From NCBI GenBank assembly GCA_039812705.1, contig JBDIBA010000011.1, positions 1 through 48,571 on the forward strand: a stretch of DNA of 48,571 nt, read 5' to 3'. The stretch comes from JBDIBA01 sp039812705 (GTDB lineage: Bacteria; Actinomycetota; Acidimicrobiia; Acidimicrobiales; JBBSGY01). The notes beneath the pieces are model-generated. The model had not been told where the DNA came from. It was given only the letters and a program-made list of their open reading frames with translations, and made no database searches. Shown piece after piece: positions 24,432 to 31,852 of this stretch. Position 1 is the first letter of the stretch, and every line of letters starts with the position of its first letter. Position numbers and translations under genes: made by a program.

Positions 24432-25979
24432 ATGACGGCCCTCAAGTCTTCTGCGCTTGCAGTCGCCGGCGGCGCTTTCCTGGCGCTGTGCTGGACAGTT
24501 GTCCCTCCAACCGGCGCCGGGCCGCTGAGATCCCTGCTGGCTTTGATGCTCACGCTGTTCGGGCTGGGACTGACGTTTTACGCGTTGTCGGGCATTCAAC
24601 GAGATCGATGGCGCCTTCGGCAATTCGGCATCGGCACGCTTGCCATGTTGGGGCAATTCGCTTCCACCCTGGCATGGACCGGCCAGTTCAGCCTTGGCGG
24701 CCGCATCGCCCTCACTCTTGGCCAAGCTGGACTCGCGGCCCTCCCCTGGCTGGTTGTCCGGCTCCACCGCTGTCCGTGGGGAGCACTGTGGTTTGCCTCG
24801 GCCATGACCGCCGGACAGTTCCTGCGGTCCCGTACCCCCCTTAGCGGCTTCCCAATGGGCTCTTTCGAGCCGACGCTCGCTGGGACCCCACTCGCCTTGA
24901 TTGCGCCACTCCTCGGACCGCTGGCCCTGACGTTTGCAGCAAGTGCCATTGCGGCCATGCTCGTGGTTGGTTTCGCCGCATTACGTCACGGCGATCGCGA
25001 CGAGCGGCGTGCGGTGACAAAACATCTGGCCGCCCCGCTGGCCGTGCTTGGGCTGCTCTGCACCCTTGGGGCATTCGTCAACACCGCGCCGACCGGCAAG
25101 ACCATGAACGTCCTGGTCGTCCAAGGTGGCGGCAAGCAGGGGGTGCTTCGCGAGGACCAACGACCCCGAGACACGTTTGAGAAACACTTGGCGCTGGCCG
25201 TTGCCGACACGGCCCAACGAGATCTCATCGTCTTTCCGGAAAACACGGCAATCAGCTCACAAGGCATCGAAAACGCTGATTCGGCAAAGGCCCTGACCAG
25301 CCTCGCCCGCGGCAAACAGGCTTGGATCGTGGCCGGTTTCGTGCAGCTGAACAATGACGACACCTTCGACAACATGGCTGTCTTGTGGGACCCGCAAGGC
25401 AAAGTGGCCGACACCTATACCAAGCAACACCGCGTTCCTTTTGGTGAATACGTCCCCGGCCGATCGTTCATCGAGCGCATTGCAGACCTCTCACAGGTGC
25501 CCTACGACGCAACGCAGAGCAACAACGCGCCCATCTTGGGCGGCGACCCCGACACCGTGTTCGGCGTTGCGATCTCTTATGAGGCAATGTTCGGCGACGA
25601 GGTTCGCGACTCCACGGGCCTAGGCGCGGGCTTGCTAACCATCCCAACCAACGCTTCGTCGTACTTCAGCATCCAGGTCAGCAAGGAACAGGTTCAACAT
25701 GGTCGCCTAAGGGCGCTCGAGAATCGCCGTTGGGCACTGCTGGCCGCTCCAACCGGCGTCAGCGCAATCATCGAACCCACAGGAAACGTCAAGAAAGCCT
25801 CGCAACGTGGGCAAGCGACAACCCTCGATCAAACAATCACGGTGCGCGAAGGAAAAACCCCTTATTCAGTGTTGGGTGACGTGCCGATAATCATTTTGTG
25901 TGTCCTGATTGCATTGGGAAAGCGCGACGAGACCTGTAACCTTCTGCCTACATGTCGAACGCAGTCACTTCCCTCGTAG
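24432..25979 (+). CDS. lnt: apolipoprotein N-acyltransferase homologue with Cys-to-Ser at the active site
   Basis: The 515-residue protein has N-terminal membrane helices (to about residue 215), a nitrilase domain (about 222-480) and a C-terminal hydrophobic segment. Lnt adds the third acyl chain to lipoproteins on the outer face of the membrane using a Glu-Lys-Cys triad. Glu is present in FPENT (E270) and Lys in TKQHRVPFGEY (K331), but the nucleophile position reads AISYE instead of xICYE, so it is Ser382 (TCT at 25575-25577). SYE is otherwise aligned with the family. It may be inactive, altered or a divergent acyltransferase. It overlaps gtrA by 28 bases. Confidence 0.85.
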   Translation: MTALKSSALAVAGGAFLALCWTVVPPTGAGPLRSLLALMLTLFGLGLTFYALSGIQRDRWRLRQFGIGTLAMLGQFASTLAWTGQFSLGGRIALTLGQAGLAALPWLVVRLHRCPWGALWFASAMTAGQFLRSRTPLSGFPMGSFEPTLAGTPLALIAPLLGPLALTFAASAIAAMLVVGFAALRHGDRDERRAVTKHLAAPLAVLGLLCTLGAFVNTAPTGKTMNVLVVQGGGKQGVLREDQRPRDTFEKHLALAVADTAQRDLIVFPENTAISSQGIENADSAKALTSLARGKQAWIVAGFVQLNNDDTFDNMAVLWDPQGKVADTYTKQHRVPFGEYVPGRSFIERIADLSQVPYDATQSNNAPILGGDPDTVFGVAISYEAMFGDEVRDSTGLGAGLLTIPTNASSYFSIQVSKEQVQHGRLRALENRRWALLAAPTGVSAIIEPTGNVKKASQRGQATTLDQTITVREGKTPYSVLGDVPIIILCVLIALGKRDETCNLLPTCRTQSLPS

Positions 25980-26449
25980 ATCGTGCGAAGAAGCCTGAGA
26001 CCGTCAAGGTCGCCAGGTACAGCATCGTGTCCGTGATCTCCCTTGTGGTCACGGTCATCACGAACTTCATCGCGCTTCAAATACTCGGCGGCCACCCGAT
26101 GTACTCCACTCTCATCGCGGCCGTTGCCGGTGCAATCCCCAGCTACTACCTGAACCGAGCTTGGGTCTGGGGCAAGACCGGCAAGTCGCACATGCGCAAA
26201 GAGGTCATTCCGTTTTGGGTCATGGCCGCCATTGGCTTGTTCTTCGGAATGGGTTCAACGTCGGTCGCACACGCGCTCACCGAAGACATGTCGCCGCTCT
26301 GGCAGAGCATTCTGACAACCACGGCCCTCGTTGCTTCTTACGGCGGACTTTGGTTGGGCAAGTTCGTCTTGTTCAACAAGGTGTTGTTTGTGCATCACCC
26401 CAAAGATCTCGACCCTGTTCTCGACGGCCGCTCTGGCATTCCCACCTGA
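25952..26449 (+). CDS. GtrA family membrane protein
   Basis: This 165-residue protein has four transmembrane helices and the GtrA-family pattern: a first helix after VKVARYSIVSVISLVVTVITNFIAL and a loop AIPSYYLNRAWVWGK, the conserved Y-x-NRxWxW. Members are often involved in moving undecaprenyl-linked or polyprenyl-linked sugars for cell-surface glycan synthesis. The N-terminal overlap with lnt (28 bases) suggests cotranscription, but no glycan gene is adjacent. Confidence 0.85.
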   Translation: MSNAVTSLVDRAKKPETVKVARYSIVSVISLVVTVITNFIALQILGGHPMYSTLIAAVAGAIPSYYLNRAWVWGKTGKSHMRKEVIPFWVMAAIGLFFGMGSTSVAHALTEDMSPLWQSILTTTALVASYGGLWLGKFVLFNKVLFVHHPKDLDPVLDGRSGIPT

Positions 26450-26453
26450 GCCA

Positions 26454-27662
26454 ATGAATCGCAGGCTCGCGAAAACCTTCGTTGGCCTTTTTGCGTTGGC
26501 GCTTGTCGTCGGCGGTTGTTCATCCACCAAAGAGTCCGACCAGGGCACTGCTTCGACGGAACCACCGAGTTCAACAAGCACCGTTGCACCAACGGGCGTT
26601 CCGCCAACACTTGCGTTGAGCCCGGTTTTCAAGGTCAATCAGCCCGTTGCAATGGTGCAGCGAGACAACGCCGATGACTTTTACGTTGCCGAGCGAAGCG
26701 GACGAGTGCTTGTTTTCCGCAACGGCTCGACAACCGGCGAAACGGTCATCGACCTTTCCGCCGAAACCACAACAGATTCCGAACGGGGCTTGCTTGGTTT
26801 GGCGTTCAAGCCCAACACGGCGTTGTTTTACGTCAACTACACCGACAAGTCCGGCAACACTCACATTGACGAATACCGATTGAACGACGCGGGTCTTGGC
26901 GACCCTGCAAGCAGGCGCAACTTGATGACCATCGCGCAACCGGCGGCCAATCACAATGGCGGACAACTCGCATTCGGACCCGAAAAGAAATACCTCTACA
27001 TCGGCCTCGGTGACGGTGGAGGCAGCGGAGACCCGTCAAACAATGGTCAGAACTTGTCAGTTCCGTTGGGAAAGATTCTCCGCATCGACACCAGTGCAAC
27101 GACGTCAACGAATGGCGCACAACTTCCCTACACGGTTCCGTTCGACAATCCGTTTGTGAAGCGCCCCGGTGCAATGGGTGAGGTCTTCTATTACGGGCTA
27201 CGCAATCCGTGGCGCTTCAGTTTCGATTCGCAGACCGGCGCCATTTGGATTGCCGATGTCGGCCAAAACCAACAAGAGGAAATCGACAGGCTCGATAAAG
27301 ACCCCGCAGGTGGCAAGAACTTTGGTTGGTCGCTGCGCGAAGGCTTGTTGCCGTTCAAGGGTGACGCTCGGCCCAGCGATCTTGTTGAGCCCGTTTACGT
27401 TTACGGACGCGCCGGTGGCAACTGTTCTGTGACGGGCGGCTACGTGTATCGCGGTTCAACCATTGGCGAAATGAACAGCCGATACATCTTCGGCGATTAC
27501 TGCAGCGGAAAGATTTGGGCGTTGACGCTTCGCGACCGCAAGTGGACCAGTGATGAATTGAGCATCAAAGTGCCCAACTTGATTGGCTTTGCCCAAGACA
27601 ACAACGGCGAGGTCTACACGCTTAGCCAGGACGGCCAAATCAGTCGAATTATCGCTGGCTAA
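26454..27662 (+). CDS. PQQ-dependent sugar dehydrogenase-like lipoprotein
   Basis: I start at ATG 26454, four bases after the gtrA stop. The 402-residue protein has a lipoprotein signal peptide ending in VVGGC, a Thr/Ser/Pro-rich linker and a six-bladed beta-propeller of the soluble aldose sugar dehydrogenase family. Motifs visible include ERGLLGLAF, AANHNGGQLAFGP, GDGGGSGDP, YGLRNPWRFSFD and DVGQNQQEEIDRL. Such enzymes oxidise sugars with PQQ outside the membrane. I see no PQQ synthesis genes here, so the cofactor source is unclear. The end overlaps convergent gltA by 14 bases. Confidence 0.88.
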   Translation: MNRRLAKTFVGLFALALVVGGCSSTKESDQGTASTEPPSSTSTVAPTGVPPTLALSPVFKVNQPVAMVQRDNADDFYVAERSGRVLVFRNGSTTGETVIDLSAETTTDSERGLLGLAFKPNTALFYVNYTDKSGNTHIDEYRLNDAGLGDPASRRNLMTIAQPAANHNGGQLAFGPEKKYLYIGLGDGGGSGDPSNNGQNLSVPLGKILRIDTSATTSTNGAQLPYTVPFDNPFVKRPGAMGEVFYYGLRNPWRFSFDSQTGAIWIADVGQNQQEEIDRLDKDPAGGKNFGWSLREGLLPFKGDARPSDLVEPVYVYGRAGGNCSVTGGYVYRGSTIGEMNSRYIFGDYCSGKIWALTLRDRKWTSDELSIKVPNLIGFAQDNNGEVYTLSQDGQISRIIAG

Positions 27663-28914
27663 GCGGAACGTATGGCCGTTCTTCCGGGCCGACATACAGC
27701 TGACGCGGACGCGAAATCTTGTTTTCGCTGCTGACCAGTTCGCCCCAGTGCGCCAACCAACCACTTGTTCGCGGAATCGCGAACAGCACGGTGAACATGT
27801 CGGTTGGGAAACCCATGGCTTGGTAAATCAAGCCCGAGTAGAAGTCGACGTTCGGGTACAACTTGCGCGAGATGAAGTACTCGTCGCTCAACGCGACTTC
27901 TTCCAAACGCAGCGCAATGTCCAACAACGGGTTCTTGCCTGTTACCTCGAACACCTTTTCTGCGGTCTTCTTGATCACTGATGCGCGGGGGTCGTAGCTC
28001 TTGTAAACGCGGTGACCAAAGCCTTGTAGTCGATACTTTCCGGCCTTGACTTCTTCAATAACGGCCGGGACGCTGTCGTAGGTGCCGATCTCTTTCAGCA
28101 TGCGCAACACTGCTTCGTTCGCACCGCCGTGACGAGGTCCGTAAAGCGCTGCTGCTGCGGCAGCCGTCGACACGTAAGGGTCTGCAAGTGAAGACGCAAC
28201 TGTGCGCATTGCAGTTGTTGAACAGTTCTGCTCGTGGTCTGCGTGCAAGATGAACAACACGTCAAGCGCGCGTGCAAGCACGGGGTCTGGCTCGTAACGG
28301 GGTTCGGCAATCCGCCACATCATCGACAAGAAGTTCTCGGTGAAACCAAGGTTGTTGTCCGGATAAATGAGCGGCATGCCGCTGCTGTAGCGGTATGCAA
28401 ACGCAGCAAGCGTTGGTGTTTTTGCAATCAGACGGACCACTTGGCGTCGGCGAATCTCTGTGTCGTCAACGTTTTTTGATTCTGGGTAGAACGTCGACAG
28501 CGCAGCAAGGAGTGACGTGAAAATGCCCATCGGGTGTGCGTCGTAGTGAAAACCGTCAAGCAACTTGCGCGCGTTTTCGTGAATGAACGTGTGATGAGTG
28601 ATGTCGTTTACCCAGCTGTCAAGCTCGACCTTGTTTGGCAGGCGACCATGAATCAACAAAAACGCGACTTCTAGGTAAGTCGATTGCTCGGCAAGTTGTT
28701 CGATTGGGTAACCCTGGTAGCGCAGGATTCCGTTCTCGCCGTCAAGGTAAGTAATGCGGCTCTCGCAAGCTGCAGTCGTCATGAAAGCGTTGTCGTAAAA
28801 CCACGTCCCCGGCAAGACCTTGCGCCAGGCGGCCGCGTCGATGCCACCGTTCTCAATTGGAACCTCTACCGATTCTCCGGTTTGGTTGTTCGTGATTGTC
28901 ACGGTTTCGGCCAT
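27649..28914 (-). CDS. gltA: citrate synthase
   Basis: The 421-residue protein has the type-II citrate synthase length and motifs: DGENGILRYQGYPIEQLA, HADHEQNCSTTAMRT (active-site His), GPRHGGANEAVL (second His) and FGHRVYKSYDPRA. It condenses oxaloacetate with acetyl-CoA at the entry to the TCA cycle. It is encoded on the strand opposite the sugar dehydrogenase, with only a 14-base overlap at their ends. Confidence 0.96.
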   Translation of the reverse strand: MAETVTITNNQTGESVEVPIENGGIDAAAWRKVLPGTWFYDNAFMTTAACESRITYLDGENGILRYQGYPIEQLAEQSTYLEVAFLLIHGRLPNKVELDSWVNDITHHTFIHENARKLLDGFHYDAHPMGIFTSLLAALSTFYPESKNVDDTEIRRRQVVRLIAKTPTLAAFAYRYSSGMPLIYPDNNLGFTENFLSMMWRIAEPRYEPDPVLARALDVLFILHADHEQNCSTTAMRTVASSLADPYVSTAAAAAALYGPRHGGANEAVLRMLKEIGTYDSVPAVIEEVKAGKYRLQGFGHRVYKSYDPRASVIKKTAEKVFEVTGKNPLLDIALRLEEVALSDEYFISRKLYPNVDFYSGLIYQAMGFPTDMFTVLFAIPRTSGWLAHWGELVSSENKISRPRQLYVGPEERPYVPLSQR

Positions 28915-28944
28915 CAGGAAGCCCTCTCGGTTTATTGCTTGCGC

Positions 28945-29388
28945 TTACCCGTCAAACTTGAAGCGGTAAACGTTTGTATTGCGTGGTTGAAAGCCGATCC
29001 GCTGGTAAAGGCGGTTCGCGCTTTCTCTATCTGGACTGGATGTGAGGTCGACGACTGGAGAACCCATGCGCGCCGCCAGGTCGAGACCATAGCGAGACAG
29101 CTGCTCTCCAACACCTTGCCCACGTGCGGATTTATCGACAACTACATCTTCGATTCGAGCCCTGAGGCCCACTGGGATCGCAAAAGTGACCAGTGTGAGC
29201 GCCCCGATGATCTTTTGATCGATACGAGCCACGATCATCGTTGTATCTGGCGCCTCAACCACCCGAGTGAGCCACTCGCGGGTCATTGGCTTGGCCGATG
29301 ACGACAGCTGTGGAAGGAGGGTTTTCCAGGCCTCGAACAGTTCGTCGGTAACGGCTTCGATCTCTTCAATTTCGACTTCATCACTCAC
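28945..29388 (-). CDS. GNAT family acetyltransferase
   Basis: I choose GTG 29388 (147 residues, VSDEVEIEEIEAV). The longer ORF to 29529 would overlap the divergent SDR start. The protein contains the GNAT core with RIEDVVVDKSARGQGVGEQLSRYGLDLA, in which R/QxxGxG/A binds acetyl-CoA, and a C-terminal SANRLYQRIGFQPRNTNVYRF. The substrate is unknown. It lies 30 bases upstream of gltA on the same strand and may share its transcript. Confidence 0.82.
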   Translation of the reverse strand: MSDEVEIEEIEAVTDELFEAWKTLLPQLSSSAKPMTREWLTRVVEAPDTTMIVARIDQKIIGALTLVTFAIPVGLRARIEDVVVDKSARGQGVGEQLSRYGLDLAARMGSPVVDLTSSPDRESANRLYQRIGFQPRNTNVYRFKFDG

Positions 29389-29458
29389 CCGAGCAACCTT
29401 AGTTACCGGCTCAACTTTGGGGTGGCGCCCCCATTTAGTCCCCAGAATCGGCAAGAGT

Positions 29459-30295
29459 ATGAGGATGCGTTTTATCGATCGGGCTGCAATCGTCACCGGG
29501 GCGTCAATGGGGATTGGCGCGAGCGTCACGCGCGAACTGGCTCAGCGCGGCGCGCGAGTGTTCGCGTTTGCGCGCAGCGAGGACAAGTTGCAGAAGCTTG
29601 CCGAGGAGAACCCGCGCATTATTCCCGTTGTTGGCGATGTCACGGTTGCCGAGGACCGCGCGCGTCTTCTTGAAACCGCCGGCGAGGTCGACATACTCAT
29701 CAACAATGCGGGTCTTGCGTCTTTTGGCAACGTTGCCGAGCAGGCACCCGCCGAGATCCAGCACATGTTCGATGTCAATGTGTTGGCGTTGATTGACATG
29801 ACGCAGCGCGTGTTGCCCGGAATGTTGCACCGCAAGAACGGGCACATTTGCAACGTCGGCTCTGTTATTTCTCACGTAGCGACGCCGCAAATGACTGTTT
29901 ACGCGTCAACCAAGTTTGCAGTTGAGGGTTTCTCGGACGGTTTGCGCCGTGAGCTTGCGGGGACAGGCGTCAATGTCTCATTGATTCAACCGGGCCCGGT
30001 CGCCACTGCATTTTGGGATCGCGGCGCACGGGGCGACCGGCCCGATGTCGCAGAGGGCGGCAACGGCATTCCTGCACAATGGGTGTCTAATGCGATTGTG
30101 CGCGCCATCCGTTTCGACCGCGTGCCAGGTTACGCAACTGTGGGCGTGCCGCGAGCACTCGGCGTCGCGCGAGTGTTAGACGTCCCAGGCGTCAGCTACG
30201 CACTGGACCTTGTTGCCGGAGTAATCCAGCTACCCGGCACCAAATCCGAAAGAAAAGACGCCCCAGTCATCCCCCTCCACCGCGACACGAAGTAA
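29459..30295 (+). CDS. short-chain dehydrogenase/reductase
   Basis: I start at ATG 29459 (278 residues). The nucleotide-binding motif TGASMGIG is near residue 14, the structural motif NNAG near 82, and the active site SVISH...YASTK gives the catalytic Ser and the YxxxK pair. This is a classical SDR using NAD(P)H; the substrate is not evident. It is divergent from the GNAT gene with a 70-bp promoter region containing GGGGTGGCGCCCC. A GC-rich palindrome at 30308-30327 follows its stop. Confidence 0.88.
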   Translation: MRMRFIDRAAIVTGASMGIGASVTRELAQRGARVFAFARSEDKLQKLAEENPRIIPVVGDVTVAEDRARLLETAGEVDILINNAGLASFGNVAEQAPAEIQHMFDVNVLALIDMTQRVLPGMLHRKNGHICNVGSVISHVATPQMTVYASTKFAVEGFSDGLRRELAGTGVNVSLIQPGPVATAFWDRGARGDRPDVAEGGNGIPAQWVSNAIVRAIRFDRVPGYATVGVPRALGVARVLDVPGVSYALDLVAGVIQLPGTKSERKDAPVIPLHRDTK

Positions 30296-30307
30296 CTGTT
30301 CTTGTTG

Positions 30308-30327
30308 CCAAGCCGCGCGCGGCTTGG
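30308..30327 (+). terminator. palindromic hairpin after the SDR gene
   Basis: CCAAGCCG pairs with CGGCTTGG around a four-base CGCG loop, 12 bases after the SDR stop. The stem is strong, but the following CTTGGCCCTTT is not a good U tract, so it may be a pause or stabilising hairpin rather than an efficient terminator. Confidence 0.5.
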
Positions 30328-30330
30328 CTT

Positions 30331-30609
30331 GGCCCTTTACCGAGTTGACCTCTTTCGCGATTTTCCCCGTACCGACCTGACTTCTTTCGCGCGCAGGGGA
30401 ACCCACATTGACTGAGGAGCCATTGGGCCGAGATCCCGAGACCCGAAGGGGCTCGGGATTGCTTCTTTACCAACCTGGCCCTTTACCGAGTTGACCTCTT
30501 TCGCGATTTTCCCCGTACCGACCTGACTTCTTTCGCGCGCAGGGGAACCCACATTGACTGAGGAGCCATTGGGCCGAGATCCCGAGACCCGAAGGGGCTC
30601 GGGATTGCT
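30331..30609 (+). repeat. perfect tandem duplication of a 133-bp unit
   Basis: Unit one is 30331-30463 and unit two 30477-30609; they are identical by reading and separated by 13 unique bases. Each unit contains two degenerate half-repeats of the type TACCGA-xx-TGAC-x-TCTTTCGCG. It also contains a hairpin ATCCCGAG/CTCGGGAT (11-base loop) and the segment AGGGGAACCCACATTG. That segment reappears inverted at 30628-30643. No reading frame in it looks coding. Confidence 0.9.
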
Positions 30610-30651
30610 AGGCCTAGGCGACGAAGGCAATGTGGGTTCCCCTGGCCTGGC

Positions 30652-30864
30652 CTACATCGGGCGGCGTGGTTCTGACGACTTCTCGAATGGGTCTAAGCCC
30701 AGCATTTCGTCGAGCGCGTCAAGGAAGGTCGTCGCACGGTCGCGCTGAAACAACAGGTCGCGTAAGCGATCCTCCGCATCCTGCGCTGCTTGAGTGTGAA
30801 ATGCCGGAATGGATCCCACGATTCGTCCTTTGAGTCTTCCTAAGAAATGAATCGGCCGGTTCAC
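30652..30864 (-). CDS. small hypothetical protein
   Basis: I propose GTG 30864 as start (70 residues, NRPIHFLGRLKGRIVGSIPAF...). The longer ORF to 31083 would read through the repeat and hairpin. The C-terminal two thirds (AAQDAEDRLRDLLFQRDRATTFLDALDEMLGLDPF) is helical and amphipathic with plausible codon use. No family is recognised, no signal peptide or membrane segment is seen, and no clear ribosome-binding site precedes the start. Confidence 0.45.
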   Translation of the reverse strand: MNRPIHFLGRLKGRIVGSIPAFHTQAAQDAEDRLRDLLFQRDRATTFLDALDEMLGLDPFEKSSEPRRPM

Positions 30865-30913
30865 AGTCGAGCTTGACAGCGACTTTGTTTCAGAATCGCC
30901 CGAATTGCGCACT

Positions 30914-30943
30914 AAAAGTGAAAGAAAAACCGATACCGAAGTC
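30914..30943 (-). repeat. dispersed repeat, copy 3
   Basis: The reverse strand reads GACTTCGGTATCGG-TTTTTCTTTCACTTTT. It is identical over 30 bases to copy 4 at the end of the window and shares the 20-base core (30922-30941) with copies 1 and 2. It lies 74 bases after the nei stop codon on the nei coding strand and directly follows the 15-bp hairpin at 30944-30977. Confidence 0.75.
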
Positions 30944-30977
30944 AGAAAGCGCGGGCCGGATGCGGCCCGCGCTTTCT
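30944..30977 (-). terminator. 15-bp perfect hairpin downstream of nei
   Basis: AGAAAGCGCGGGCCG (30944-30958) pairs perfectly with CGGCCCGCGCTTTCT (30963-30977) around a four-base loop. On the nei strand it is followed by the dispersed repeat with its T5CTTT run starting 15 bases later. On the other strand no strong T tract follows. It is the likely 3' end of the lhr-nei transcript. Confidence 0.65.
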
Positions 30978-31015
30978 TTGGCGGGCGGGGCGGGCCGAGG
31001 TGGGCGGCGGCTTGG

Positions 31016-31852
31016 CTAGGTGGGCGGGGGTTGGCAGGAGAGGCACCAGAAAACGTCGCGCGGGAGTTTGCCGAGGCGTGCAAATGAGATGAATGTTCCG
31101 CAGACCCGACACGGCTTTCCCGCTCGGCCGTAGACGCATGGCCCAGACGTGCGACTCGCTAGCAATGGCGCATCGAAAACACGGCCGCGGCCTCCCGCGC
31201 CCGCACCCGAACTAGACCCGGCAATCGCGTTGGCACGCATCAAACGTTGCGCACACAGCAACAATGACGTCAACGCCGCTGCGCCAAGATCACTGCGAGC
31301 AGTCCACGGATTTACGTTTTCCAAGAACAACGACTCGCAACGATAAATGTTGCCAATGCCACAAACGACGCGCTGATCTAACAACAACTCGCCGACCTCT
31401 AACCCGGCAGGCAACAACTCCGCGCGTCGCAATGCCTCACCGACATCGAGCGGACCATCGGCCAACACATCCGGACCCAACTCAACAAGCGAGCGATGAT
31501 GCGCCTCGTCGCTTGGCAACAACATCTCGATCACGGGCGCGCTGAAACAAACGGCCACGCGGTCTCCGCAAGTCAAGATGAACTTCGCGGTCCAGGGCGG
31601 CTTGCGCCAACGATCATTCACCCCATAAAGGTGCCAAGACCCCGTCATCCGCATGTGCGTATGCAGCGTCAGCCCGTTGGAAAACCTCATCAATAAGTGT
31701 TTGCCGCGCGGCGTAACGGCACTCAGCTCCGCACCGACCAACCTTTGTGCCTCAAGGCCGGGAACAGTGGTTTTCACCGCGGTAACGGCACGGCCACAAA
31801 TCCACTTACGCATGTTCGTGGCCGTCCGAAAGATGGTGTCGCCCTCAGGCAT
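31016..31852 (-). CDS. nei: Fpg/Nei family DNA glycosylase (endonuclease VIII-like)
   Basis: I choose ATG 31852 so that the mature protein begins PEGDTIFRTA, placing the catalytic Pro and Glu at residues 2 and 3; the ten-residue extension is not compatible with family chemistry. The 278-residue protein has the H2TH region (LLDQRVVCGIGNIYRCESLF) and a C-terminal zinc finger with CRVCG and FWCLSCQ. It removes oxidised pyrimidines and nicks the strand. Its start overlaps the lhr stop by eight bases, so lhr and nei are cotranscribed. Confidence 0.92.
   Translation of the reverse strand: MPEGDTIFRTATNMRKWICGRAVTAVKTTVPGLEAQRLVGAELSAVTPRGKHLLMRFSNGLTLHTHMRMTGSWHLYGVNDRWRKPPWTAKFILTCGDRVAVCFSAPVIEMLLPSDEAHHRSLVELGPDVLADGPLDVGEALRRAELLPAGLEVGELLLDQRVVCGIGNIYRCESLFLENVNPWTARSDLGAAALTSLLLCAQRLMRANAIAGSSSGAGAGGRGRVFDAPLLASRTSGPCVYGRAGKPCRVCGTFISFARLGKLPRDVFWCLSCQPPPT

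Larger units (their letters stand above)
30296..30651. other. 356-bp intergenic region holding a tandem 133-bp duplication
   Basis: I see no gene. The region consists of a GC-rich palindrome (30308-30327), two identical 133-bp units (30331-30463 and 30477-30609) and a 16-base inverted copy of part of the unit (30628-30643). It may act as a large 3'-end or regulatory structure between the SDR gene and the small leftward ORF. Confidence 0.7.

Noticed and set aside
30331..30609. CRISPR array or insertion-sequence remnant
   Set aside because: There are only two units, 133 bp long, with no spacer pattern, no transposase and no target-site duplication visible.
30337..30630. Leftward 97-residue ORF across the tandem repeat
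   Set aside because: It is a translation of the duplicated non-coding unit, with the same peptide twice, and has no start signal or family match.
30652..31083. 143-residue leftward ORF ending at 30652
   Set aside because: Its N-terminal half translates the 15-bp hairpin and the dispersed repeat and runs into nei. Only the part from GTG 30864 looks protein-like.
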